Assembly (NCBI GenBank): GCA_937901185.1
Contig: CALCHR010000115.1
Location: 1-8,151, forward strand
Reading direction: 5' to 3'
Source: an uncultured Bacteroidales bacterium
GTDB taxonomy: Bacteria; Bacteroidota; Bacteroidia; Bacteroidales; Bacteroidaceae
DNA length: 8,151 nucleotides
Shown here: piece after piece, positions 1-5,869 of the stretch
How the letters are laid out: every line of letters begins with the position of its first letter
Numbering within the stretch: position 1 is the first letter of the stretch
Translations under genes and position numbers: made by a program
The notes under the pieces: model-generated
What the model saw: the letters and a program-made list of their open reading frames with translations, nothing else
Told to the model about the DNA's origin: nothing
Databases searched by the model: none

Positions 1-35
1 CCTCATAACGCGAGCACACGCGAGCCTCATAACTC
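1..35. repeat. Short interrupted direct repeats at window edge
   Basis: The 9-mer CCTCATAAC occurs at 1-9 and again at 25-33 (24-base period), and the 8-mer ACGCGAGC occurs at 8-15 and 18-25 (10-base period). The stretch lies just beyond the operon terminator and carries no gene. It could be the end of a longer tandem repeat cut by the window edge, or chance. The repeats are seen directly; any function is unknown. Confidence 0.4.
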
Positions 36-70
36 AAAAACCCCTTCGGAGAAATTCCGAAGGGGTTTTT
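36..70 (-). terminator. Rho-independent terminator, probably bidirectional
   Basis: A perfect 10-bp stem pairs CCCCTTCGGA (41-50) with its complement (56-65) around a loop of about five bases. It is flanked by A5 at 36-40 and T6 at 66-71, so a transcript from either strand ends in a U-run. On the minus strand it lies about 20 bases after the stop codon of methyltransferase C, so it most likely ends the whole leftward operon. It could also stop rightward transcription entering from the other side. Confidence 0.93.
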
Positions 71-86
71 TATTTTAGTTTACTAA

Positions 87-830
87 TTACTGCTCTGCCG
101 CAAGCTCTTCGATAGGAGCTGCCTCAGCGGGTGCCTCTGCAGAGATCCTCGCCAGTGCTATCTCGTGGTATTTCTCGTCCAGCTCGAAGCCGATATAGTT
201 GCGGCCGGTACGGATGCAGGCCACGGCAGTGGTGCCGCTGCCCATGAAGGTGTCCAGGACCACCGCGCCCGGCTCCGTGCTGTCCTCGATGCACTTGACG
301 ATCAGCTCCACAGGTTTCTGTGTCGGGTGGACCTTTTCACCATCGGTACTCTTGGCGCCGGAGTTAAAGCCAGCCATGCGCCAGACATTGGAGCCGACCC
401 CGCCCTTGGTTTTGCCCTTGTAGGTGCCGAATACAATCAGCTCATGGGCGAAGGAATAGAAGGACCCGGGGCCGCTTTTCTTGTCCCACACGATCAGGTT
501 GCGCACCGGCAGCTCCGCGTTGAGCAGCGGGAAATAGTAGGCGTAGCCGCGCCAGTCGGTGAAAAAGTAGAAGCTGCCGTCGTCTTTCAGCACGCGCCGG
601 TATTCCTGGAACAGCTGCTTATAGAACGGCGTGCAGATGGCCAGGTCATTAAAGGCGCGGTTGCTGCTCAGCTGCTCGCTCCTGCTCCTGGCGGTGGCAT
701 TGGTCTTGCTGCCTGCGTGGCCCATGCTCAGGAAGTAGGGCGGGTCGGTTACGATTAGGTCCACGGAGTTGTCCGGGATCTCTCGTAGCCCCTCCAGGCA
801 GTCGATGTTGTCAATGTAGTCTAAGCGCAT
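87..830 (-). CDS. Beta-class DNA adenine methyltransferase C
   Basis: Predicted SAM-dependent DNA methyltransferase of the N6_N4_Mtase family, 247 aa. Motif IV DPPY is at residues 29-32 near the N-terminus, HPTQKP at 168-173, and the SAM-binding loop FMGSGTT at 195-201 near the C-terminus. This order is the beta class, and Asp rather than Ser before PPY favours N6-adenine methylation. The central part (about 35-165) should hold the target recognition region. I chose the ATG at 830: it follows AGGAAGGA (836-843) with 5-base spacing and gives the same MRL-YIDNIDCLEGL opening as methyltransferase A. The same frame stays open up to 980, but that part only shadows the preceding basic-protein gene. 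The last 15 or so residues are Ala/Glu rich and look dispensable. It is the last gene before the terminator and overlaps the previous gene by 20 bases. No restriction enzyme is adjacent, so it is an orphan, probably protecting phage DNA (inference). The target sequence cannot be told from here. Confidence 0.93.
   Translation of the reverse strand: MRLDYIDNIDCLEGLREIPDNSVDLIVTDPPYFLSMGHAGSKTNATARSRSEQLSSNRAFNDLAICTPFYKQLFQEYRRVLKDDGSFYFFTDWRGYAYYFPLLNAELPVRNLIVWDKKSGPGSFYSFAHELIVFGTYKGKTKGGVGSNVWRMAGFNSGAKSTDGEKVHPTQKPVELIVKCIEDSTEPGAVVLDTFMGSGTTAVACIRTGRNYIGFELDEKYHEIALARISAEAPAEAAPIEELAAEQ
794..830. repeat. Copy 1 of the methyltransferase 5'-end repeat
   Basis: These 37 bases, coding the first 12 residues of methyltransferase C, match 29 of 37 bases at 5711-5747 in methyltransferase A. 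A second matching patch lies near the 3' ends of both genes (182-209 here, 5081-5108 there: one mismatch in 28). These are conserved coding segments of two paralogs in direct orientation and could support recombination between them. Confidence 0.7.
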
Positions 831-1083
831 TTTTGTCCTTCCTTTTTCGGTTTCTTTTTTCCGCTGCTGCTTGTTTTGCTCGTATGTATTCCCGCTCAGC
901 GGCCACGTACTTGCCCAGCATGTGTCGGGTGCGGTGGTATACCGTCTCCGCCTTAGCGTTGGCGCTCCACACCTCCACACGAGTGCCTGTTCGCAGCATC
1001 TTGCGAGCTTTTCGCGCTGATGAGGTCACCAGGAGTGGCCGCCCTTTTGTGGTTAGCACTAAGAATGTGTTATACTTTGCCAC
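811..1083 (-). CDS. Small basic phage protein, function unknown
   Basis: Predicted 90-aa protein that I do not recognise as a named family. The N-terminal half (about 1-45) has alternating hydrophobic residues suggesting beta strands (NTFLVLTTKG, then TRVEVWSA). The C-terminal third is helical and very rich in Lys, Arg and Ala (EKRNRKRKDK near 75-84), which would suit nucleic acid binding. The start is the GTG at 1083: GAGGAGG at 1093-1099 sits 9 bases before it, and the frame upstream merely shadows the end of methyltransferase B. It overlaps methyltransferase B by 14 bases and methyltransferase C by 20 bases, and its final codons carry the ribosome binding site of C. The arrangement suggests tight co-expression with both methyltransferases; a partner role is speculation. 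Confidence 0.8.
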   Translation of the reverse strand: MAKYNTFLVLTTKGRPLLVTSSARKARKMLRTGTRVEVWSANAKAETVYHRTRHMLGKYVAAEREYIRAKQAAAEKRNRKRKDKNALRLH

Positions 1084-1798
1084 TGGCGACCGCCTCCTCG
1101 ATGCGCTGGCGCGCGATGTCAAAATATACTTTGTTTTGCTCCATCCCTATGAAGCGCCGACCGCCTACACGTTGGACCGCCACGCCGGTGCTCCCGCTGC
1201 CCATGCAGTTGTCCAGGACAGTGTCGCCCTCGTTGGTGTAGGTGCGGACCAGGTACTCCAGCAGCGGCACCGGCTTCTGCGTCGGATGGTACCCGCGCTC
1301 GCTGTCGAACTGCAGCACGTTCTTGGGGTAGTTTTTGAAACGCGGTACATAATCCTTCGCCAGCGTTTCCATCTTATAGACGGAGTCCTCCCGGACCGCT
1401 TTTCTTATTCGCCGCGGGTTTTTCACCTCCTGCAGGCCCTGCGGGTTGTAGGTGCCGTGTTTGCGGTAGAACACGCACACATCCTCCACCCTGCGCATGG
1501 GTTGATACTTTGCGAAGGCAAAGCCGGTGGGCATATTTTTCAGCCAATACCAGCAGTAGCGGAAGGCGCGCCGATTGCTCTCGATCAGCTGCGTGGTGAA
1601 TGGTTGGGCGGCGAATAGTACCACCGTACCATCGGGCTTCACTATCCGGTCATACTCGCCCCATAGCTGGTCGAAGGGCAGCACGCTGTCCCAGCTACAG
1701 TCAGTCGTGCCGTAGGGTGGGTCGCACAGGACCAGATCCACCGACCCGTCCGGGATTTCTCGCATTAGTTTCAAACAGTCGCCGTGTAGCAGTTGCAT
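1070..1798 (-). CDS. Beta-class DNA adenine methyltransferase B
   Basis: Predicted DNA methyltransferase, 242 aa from the ATG at 1798. It opens MQLLHGDCLKLM, a common start for this family, with motif IV DPPY at 26-29, HPTQKP at 171-176 and the SAM loop NCMGSGSTG at 197-205. The motif order is beta class and DPPY suggests N6-adenine methylation. Unlike the other two methyltransferases, motif I reads CMGSGS instead of FMGSGT and the sequence between the motifs is unrelated, so it is a separate lineage rather than a recent duplicate. A GTG at 1810 would add four residues; I prefer 1798 because GAGTG (1808-1812) lies about 9 bases before it and the protein then begins at the conserved segment. 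It follows the VRR-NUC gene after about 48 bases, the largest gap in the operon, a place where phages often carry an SNF2-type helicase. Likely an orphan modification enzyme. Confidence 0.9.
   Translation of the reverse strand: MQLLHGDCLKLMREIPDGSVDLVLCDPPYGTTDCSWDSVLPFDQLWGEYDRIVKPDGTVVLFAAQPFTTQLIESNRRAFRYCWYWLKNMPTGFAFAKYQPMRRVEDVCVFYRKHGTYNPQGLQEVKNPRRIRKAVREDSVYKMETLAKDYVPRFKNYPKNVLQFDSERGYHPTQKPVPLLEYLVRTYTNEGDTVLDNCMGSGSTGVAVQRVGGRRFIGMEQNKVYFDIARQRIEEAVASGKV
1093..1099 (-). promoter_or_regulatory. Ribosome binding site deciding a GTG start
   Basis: GAGGAGG lies 9 bases before the GTG at 1083, inside the end of methyltransferase B. It shows that the basic protein starts at this GTG and not at an earlier codon of the open frame (up to 1122). 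Confidence 0.8.
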
Positions 1799-1846
1799 GG
1801 AAAATATCACTCTTTCGTCGTGGTATTTCCCCTTTGTCCGTATGGC

Positions 1847-2155
1847 TTACAGTCTCCGCACCTCATCCTCTGCCAGGAGTACAAGCTCCAGGCCTTTCAC
1901 GTTTTCGTGGTTGTAGAGGTAGTAGTGGTCGAAGCCCAGCTTGGTCAGCTGTTCAGCCCACCACTGCTGCATGGGTGCCACTCTGCCGCCCTTGGGCCGT
2001 TTCAGCTCCGCGAAGATGATGCGGCCGCGGGGCAACAGGATGATGCGGTCAGGCACGCCGGCCCACCCGGGGCACACCCACTTGAGGCACAGGCCGCCGC
2101 GGCGCTTGACCATGGCCACCAGAGCCCGCTCGATGTCACGCTCCAGCGGTGTCAT
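1847..2155 (-). CDS. VRR-NUC domain nuclease
   Basis: Predicted stand-alone VRR-NUC protein of 102 aa, a PD-(D/E)xK-fold nuclease of the type linked to cutting branched DNA. The core is plain: GVPDRI with P35-D36, then a beta strand ending in E50-L51-K52 (AELKRPKG), then a conserved Gln-containing segment (APMQQWW, 60-66). The whole protein is essentially this one domain, the usual size for phage copies. I start at the ATG at 2155, preceded by AAGGAGGTG (2163-2171); the open frame up to 2194 overlaps the previous gene and has no comparable signal. It overlaps the 61-aa gene by 20 bases. In many Firmicute phages this gene sits beside a VapE protein and family A polymerase, as here, so a part in replication or recombination-intermediate processing is likely. 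Confidence 0.92.
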   Translation of the reverse strand: MTPLERDIERALVAMVKRRGGLCLKWVCPGWAGVPDRIILLPRGRIIFAELKRPKGGRVAPMQQWWAEQLTKLGFDHYYLYNHENVKGLELVLLAEDEVRRL

Positions 2156-2321
2156 CCGGGTGCACCTCCTTCTCGTAGCACTTGACGTGCACATACTTCC
2201 GACCCTTGTGGGTCACGTAGTGGTACAGCTGCCCGGGCTCGATAGGCTTGCGGCACACGACGCAATAAACAATCGCCTTTTTGTTCTGTTCGATTGTCCG
2301 CTCCTTCGGCCAGTCAGCCAT
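2136..2321 (-). CDS. Small zinc-finger-like protein
   Basis: A 61-aa protein with CVVC (C20, C23) followed by H45-x2-C48, a spacing that could bind one zinc ion in a ribbon-like fold. The surrounding sequence (KPIEPGQLYHYV, then KGRKYVHVKCYE) resembles small phage zinc-ribbon proteins of unknown function. GGAGGTG at 2329-2335 lies 7 bases before the ATG. It overlaps the preceding 104-aa gene by 8 bases and the following VRR-NUC gene by 20 bases, and its 3' part carries the VRR-NUC ribosome binding site. Zinc binding is inferred only from the Cys/His pattern; the role is unknown. Confidence 0.85.
   Translation of the reverse strand: MADWPKERTIEQNKKAIVYCVVCRKPIEPGQLYHYVTHKGRKYVHVKCYEKEVHPDDTAGA
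2163..2171 (-). promoter_or_regulatory. Ribosome binding site of the VRR-NUC gene
   Basis: AAGGAGGTG, nearly a full anti-16S match, lies 7 bases before the ATG at 2155 and inside the 61-aa gene. It decides the VRR-NUC start and suggests coupling to the upstream gene. Confidence 0.82.
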
Positions 2322-2628
2322 CGCTCCGCACCTCCTCGGGTAGCTCCCAGTTGTTGGGCGTATGGTAGTTACACCAGGGCCGCGCAGGGCAGTCCCCGCA
2401 GCTGTCGTGGCTGTCGCACTCCGCCTTGATGGCGCGCATGGCGGTCAGCAGGTCGGGCGTCTCAGGCTCGGCAGGCAGGTCCAGCTTGACCAGCTCCGCG
2501 TAGAAGCGGTCGGAGCCTTGCAGTACGTCGCGGCGGGTTAGTCTCCAGCCGTCTGCCAGGGCCTCGTTGACTTTATCGTCGAAGGCGCCGGGCCAGTTGT
2601 GAGACTCTACAACGGTTTTAATCTCCAT
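2314..2628 (-). CDS. Phage protein with C-terminal Cys cluster
   Basis: A 104-aa protein in two parts. Residues 1-50 look like a small alpha/beta domain of the DUF1737-like kind often seen in phages (V-x-KV-EALADGWRL, then FYAELVKLD), where a helix is followed by a glycine-tryptophan turn and a strand. An acidic, proline-rich linker follows (51-58). Residues 60-95 hold four cysteines, C71, C77, C80 and C86, followed by NWEL, a pattern common in small Clostridia phage proteins and perhaps a metal site. The ATG at 2628 is preceded by AGGAG (2635-2639) with 6-base spacing, placed across the stop codon of the primase-helicase, so the two are likely translationally coupled. The family guess for the N-terminus is tentative; the function is unknown. 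Confidence 0.87.
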   Translation of the reverse strand: MEIKTVVESHNWPGAFDDKVNEALADGWRLTRRDVLQGSDRFYAELVKLDLPAEPETPDLLTAMRAIKAECDSHDSCGDCPARPWCNYHTPNNWELPEEVRSDG

Positions 2629-2630
2629 TT

Positions 2631-4991
2631 TTAACTCCTCTCAAAATATCGCTGGCGGCCATAGGGGCCTGCCGTGATGCGCTTGTTGCCTTTATGCCGC
2701 CAGCCCAGGGCGGCCATGATGTCACGGATCTCCTTGATGCCGTAGCGGTCCAGCTTGTCCGGGTTACCACCCAGGGCCTCCGCCCATATCTCCAGCGAGC
2801 AGACGGTGTCGCGGCGGTGTGTGCCCTGCGCGTCTGTCTCCAGCCACTGGCGGCGGGTGTAAAGGTCTTGTCCCTCCCAGTCGTCAGGCAGCAGACGGTC
2901 AAGGTATTCGGCCACGATGCCCACGCGGGGGTTTTCCTCCTCGTAGGCCTCCTGCACCTCGCGGGCCACCTTCTCCAGCTCTCTGGGCAGGTACAGCTCC
3001 TCGCCCTTACGGTACAGCTCCACGGCCTCGGCCCAGATCAGCCGTACCGTCTCCGGTGTCAGCTCCTCCCACATATCGCGGGCGGGGTCGTTGGGCGTGT
3101 CCACCACCCAGAAGCGGCGGTTGCCCGTGGTGTCGCGCAGGAACTGGGTCTCGTTGGTGGTGCCGATAAAGATGCACTGCCGCGGGAACTCCTGCAGCCG
3201 TCGGCCATAGGCCGGGCGGAAGCGGTCGGTCTGTTTTGAGATATACAGCTTGATAGTTTCGGCTTCAGCTTTCCTCATGCCGGCCAGCTCGCCCACCTCC
3301 ATGATCCACACGCCCAGCACTTGCTCGTAGGCCTCCTTGCCCTGCATGGTGGAGAAGGTGTCAGAAAACCACGGCCCGCCCAGTTTGGCGATCAGGGCCG
3401 ACTTGCCCAGGCCCTGCCGGCCCCGGATGGTCAGCATATAGTCGAACTTGCACCCCGGGCGGTAGATGCGGGCCACAGCGGCCACCAGCGCCTTGCGGGT
3501 GACGGCTCGGGTGTAGTCGCTGTCCTCTGCGCCCAGGTAGTCCACCAGCAGCGTGTCCACGCGAGGCACGCCGTCCCAGGTGCAGCCGTCCAGGTACTCC
3601 CGGACCGGGTGGAACTTGTTCTCTCCGGCCACCACGTTGACGGCGTCGAAGATCTTGTCCTTGCTGTTGATACCGTACCGGCGCTCCAGGTAGAAGCGCA
3701 GCGCGGCGTCGTCGGCGTCGGTCCACTGGCTGCGGCCGGTGACTTTACGCCAGGGAAGCGACCGCTTGGCCACGATGTTGTGCTCCATTTCGTTGAGCCC
3801 TACAGCACCGGCCAGCTCCGGGTCGTGCCGCAGGATCACCACCACGTTTTCGATGGTCTGGGCCAGGGTGCCCTTGTCGGTCACCTTTAGCTTGTTTTTC
3901 CACCCATCCGGTGCCGGCTCCTCCGGCAGCGCCTCGAAGTCCGTGGCCGCTTCGGCCATGCGGTCGTTGACCAGCTGCACCTTGACGCGGTCGTCGTTGG
4001 TGGCCAGCTGCGTCATAGCTCGATAGCTGGGGCGGCTGCTGGCCGGGGTGTCCGGGTCGCAGTCGTCGTCCAGCTCGTGGAACTGATGCAGCCGCACCAG
4101 GTCCCAGGCGTTGACCAGCTGGCTGCTGGCCGGGTCGGTCGCATGGTGCGAGAAGCTGAACTTGTCCTCGTAGATCACCACGCCAGCCGCCGTGCTGCCC
4201 TCCGTGTAGGTGTAACGGCCAGGGTCGTCGCAGGGTTGGTAGGTCGGCACATACTCCGCGATAGCCTCCTGGATGGTGTAGGCGCGGCAGAAGGCACCCA
4301 CCAGTCCGCCCTTGGTCAGGGGGTCCTTTTGCTTGGCGGCGGTCCGCTTGACCACCTCAGCCACGCGGCTGCTCATGGGCCAGCTTGACACGTCGGCCCA
4401 GTTGTGGTATGTGGCCAGGACGTCGTCGGGATCCATTAGCGGCGCGTCCAGGTAGCGGAAGAAGTAGTCGCCGTCCTGGCTGCAGCTCGGCCAGTACATC
4501 ATGCGCTGCGGCTGGTAGCTGGTGTCGTCAAATTTGTCGATACCCAGCACCGACGCCACGCGGCGGCCGATGGCCTGGTATTCGTCCGGGGACACGTCCC
4601 GGCTCAGAGGCACCACCAGCCGCAGACGCGGCTTTTCCGGTGTGTGCTTATGCGTGGAATAGACCGCCGCGGCGCAGCCGTACAGCAGCTCCCAGTCCGG
4701 CCACAGGTCCGCGTCTGCGAAGTCCGCGTCCAGGCACAACAGGGAGCGGAAGCGGATGTCCGACCGGCTTCCGTTGTTACAGTAGCCGCCGACGAAGCCG
4801 CCCACGTCCTTGATGTCGCTCTGTCTGTCTCGGCTCATCGCCTTGTACTCGGCGAGCGTCTCCGGCGTGCGGGTTGTTGTTTTTAACCTGTCAAGCAGCT
4901 CCGACCAGCGGAGCGTCTTGTTCTTCCAGGTCTTTGTTTTTCGGCTGTTGCCGAGGGCGACGTCCAGCGCCCTGTCGTGTTTGACGGTCAT
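2631..4991 (-). CDS. VapE/VirE-type primase-helicase
   Basis: A 786-aa replication protein. The C-terminal part is a virulence-associated E (VirE) ATPase: Walker A GRQGLGKS at 524-531, Walker B-like VWIMEVGEL at 561-569, sensor-like FIGTTNE at 608-614 and an arginine-finger region GNRRFW at 623-628. The N-terminal 200 residues look like an archaeo-eukaryotic primase-type domain: DxD in CLDADF (D88, D90), a serine-x-histidine strand STH (112-114) followed by KPRLRLV, and a later aspartate pair in FDDTSYQPQR (154-163). Together this would prime and unwind DNA at the replication fork. The ATG at 4991 follows AAGGAGG (5000-5006) with 8-base spacing. It lies 15 bases after methyltransferase A. Its DNA is the most GC rich in the window. 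The helicase-like ATPase is certain as a family; the primase assignment rests on motifs I read by eye. Confidence 0.93.
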   Translation of the reverse strand: MTVKHDRALDVALGNSRKTKTWKNKTLRWSELLDRLKTTTRTPETLAEYKAMSRDRQSDIKDVGGFVGGYCNNGSRSDIRFRSLLCLDADFADADLWPDWELLYGCAAAVYSTHKHTPEKPRLRLVVPLSRDVSPDEYQAIGRRVASVLGIDKFDDTSYQPQRMMYWPSCSQDGDYFFRYLDAPLMDPDDVLATYHNWADVSSWPMSSRVAEVVKRTAAKQKDPLTKGGLVGAFCRAYTIQEAIAEYVPTYQPCDDPGRYTYTEGSTAAGVVIYEDKFSFSHHATDPASSQLVNAWDLVRLHQFHELDDDCDPDTPASSRPSYRAMTQLATNDDRVKVQLVNDRMAEAATDFEALPEEPAPDGWKNKLKVTDKGTLAQTIENVVVILRHDPELAGAVGLNEMEHNIVAKRSLPWRKVTGRSQWTDADDAALRFYLERRYGINSKDKIFDAVNVVAGENKFHPVREYLDGCTWDGVPRVDTLLVDYLGAEDSDYTRAVTRKALVAAVARIYRPGCKFDYMLTIRGRQGLGKSALIAKLGGPWFSDTFSTMQGKEAYEQVLGVWIMEVGELAGMRKAEAETIKLYISKQTDRFRPAYGRRLQEFPRQCIFIGTTNETQFLRDTTGNRRFWVVDTPNDPARDMWEELTPETVRLIWAEAVELYRKGEELYLPRELEKVAREVQEAYEEENPRVGIVAEYLDRLLPDDWEGQDLYTRRQWLETDAQGTHRRDTVCSLEIWAEALGGNPDKLDRYGIKEIRDIMAALGWRHKGNKRITAGPYGRQRYFERS

Positions 4992-4999
4992 GACCCGCC

Positions 5000-5006
5000 C
5001 CTCCTT
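5000..5006 (-). promoter_or_regulatory. Strong ribosome binding site of the primase-helicase
   Basis: AAGGAGG sits 8 bases before the ATG at 4991, starting directly next to the methyltransferase A stop codon (5007-5009). One of the best signals in the window. Confidence 0.8.
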
Positions 5007-5747
5007 CTATTCTTCGTTCATTAGCTCGTCAATCGTTTCGGCGATGCGCTGCTGCGCGATGGCGTGGTACCCTTTGGATAGCTCGAAGCCGATGTAGTTG
5101 CGGCCGGTCTTTAAGCAAGCGACCGCTGTCGTGCCGGAGCCCATGAAGGGGTCGCACACCGTCGAACCTTGAGGCACGATCTCGAGTAGGTCCATGATAA
5201 GCTGCAAAGGTTTTTCTGTTTGGTGCACTCTGTCTTTTGAGTGGACGTTGTTGGCTCGGTAATAACCAGAAAGACACCCCACTCCTCGGTCAAAAGGCAT
5301 AGGTCCGTTGCTGCCCCATACTATGTACTCGAACTCGCTGCGGAAGCGTCCCTTTGAGGGGCGCCCGTTTGGCTTGTGCCAAACCGCGATACCTCTCCAC
5401 GTCCAGCCGGCTGCTTGTATTGCATCTGTCATTGCTGGTAGATTTCGCCAGTCGATAAAAGTCACGATAACGCCCTCGGGTTTGGTTTTTTCGCGGCATT
5501 TTGCGAATATTTGACGGCAGAACTCAGTGAAGCCTCTTTGATCCATGTTGTCCCCGCTAAAGTCCTCAAGATCAGAAATGTTTCCATATCTCCCGGTGTA
5601 CTTAACCGCAGTTCTGCTTCGTCTATCCCCCGCGAATTGCCCGCCGGATGAGTACGGCGGGTCGGTGAGGAATAAGTCCACGCTATTGTCCGGGACGTTC
5701 TTCAAGCCCTCAAGGCAGTCAATGTTGTCTATATAGTTGAGTCGCAT
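5007..5747 (-). CDS. Beta-class DNA adenine methyltransferase A
   Basis: Predicted DNA methyltransferase of 246 aa with motif IV DPPY at 29-32, HQTEKP at 175-180 and SAM loop DPFMGSGTT at 199-207, the beta-class order; DPPY favours N6-adenine. The first 32 residues match methyltransferase C at 26 positions and the C-terminal stretch TGRNYIGFEL is identical, but the middle (about 35-170) differs, so the two are paralogs likely to recognise different targets. The ATG at 5747 has AAGGAG (5756-5761) 8 bases upstream. It overlaps the preceding 46-aa gene by 19 bases and sits between the polymerase and the primase-helicase, a spot that splits the usual replication gene order. Its DNA is visibly less GC rich than that of the primase-helicase next door, suggesting separate acquisition. 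No cognate nuclease is present. Confidence 0.93.
   Translation of the reverse strand: MRLNYIDNIDCLEGLKNVPDNSVDLFLTDPPYSSGGQFAGDRRSRTAVKYTGRYGNISDLEDFSGDNMDQRGFTEFCRQIFAKCREKTKPEGVIVTFIDWRNLPAMTDAIQAAGWTWRGIAVWHKPNGRPSKGRFRSEFEYIVWGSNGPMPFDRGVGCLSGYYRANNVHSKDRVHQTEKPLQLIMDLLEIVPQGSTVCDPFMGSGTTAVACLKTGRNYIGFELSKGYHAIAQQRIAETIDELMNEE
5711..5747. repeat. Copy 2 of the methyltransferase 5'-end repeat
   Basis: Direct-orientation counterpart of 794-830, with 29 of 37 bases identical, at the start of methyltransferase A. Recombination between the copies would remove the primase-helicase and everything between, so only rare or gene-conversion type exchange would be tolerated (inference). Confidence 0.7.
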
Positions 5748-5869
5748 TTCTCTGTCTCCTTTTGCTGCTCTCTTAGTCTCTCGATCTCGTCAGCGGCACG
5801 GTCGAGCAAGTCGCGGTTGTCTCTGCTTTTCTTTTGTCTTAGTTCTTTCACTATGTCTTGTGATTGCAT
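5729..5869 (-). CDS. 46-aa helical phage protein (hidden small gene)
   Basis: A short gene of 46 codons plus TAG, beginning MQSQDIVKELRQKK and ending KCDSTI. It has an ideal ribosome binding site, GGAGG at 5875-5879, 5 bases before its ATG. The sequence is almost wholly helix-forming, with a heptad-like pattern in DLLDRAADEIERLREQQ (about 20-36), similar to the many short phage proteins with an 'AADxIExL' helix and unknown function. It overlaps the 83-aa reading frame by 80 bases and methyltransferase A by 19 bases, and its codons contain the methyltransferase A ribosome binding site. It may be a small regulator or merely a translational bridge. I am fairly sure it is translated; the function is not known. 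Confidence 0.72.
   Translation of the reverse strand: MQSQDIVKELRQKKSRDNRDLLDRAADEIERLREQQKETEKCDSTI

Noticed and set aside
1..35. CTCATAA looks like a Met tRNA anticodon loop, hinting at a tRNA fragment or attachment site
   Set aside because: The flanks do not pair as a 5-bp anticodon stem at 25-35 and no T-arm consensus follows; seven matching bases are not enough.
831..980. N-terminal extension of methyltransferase C up to 980
   Set aside because: It is an out-of-frame reading of the basic-protein gene, and the ATG at 830 has a good ribosome binding site and matches the start of methyltransferase A.
1070..2155. VRR-NUC plus methyltransferase B as a restriction-modification pair
   Set aside because: VRR-NUC proteins of this size are common beside VapE in phages without any methyltransferase and are linked to branched DNA, not site-specific cutting.
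2156..2194. N-terminal extension of the VRR-NUC protein to 2194
   Set aside because: The extension (Ser/Arg/Cys rich) reads over the 61-aa gene, while AAGGAGGTG points to the ATG at 2155.
165..4886. Many long open frames on the plus strand, for example 165-758, 833-1618, 2694-3239 and 3321-3890
   Set aside because: They lie exactly opposite well-supported minus-strand genes, have no recognisable motifs or good ribosome binding sites, and arise from GC-rich codon bias on the coding strand.
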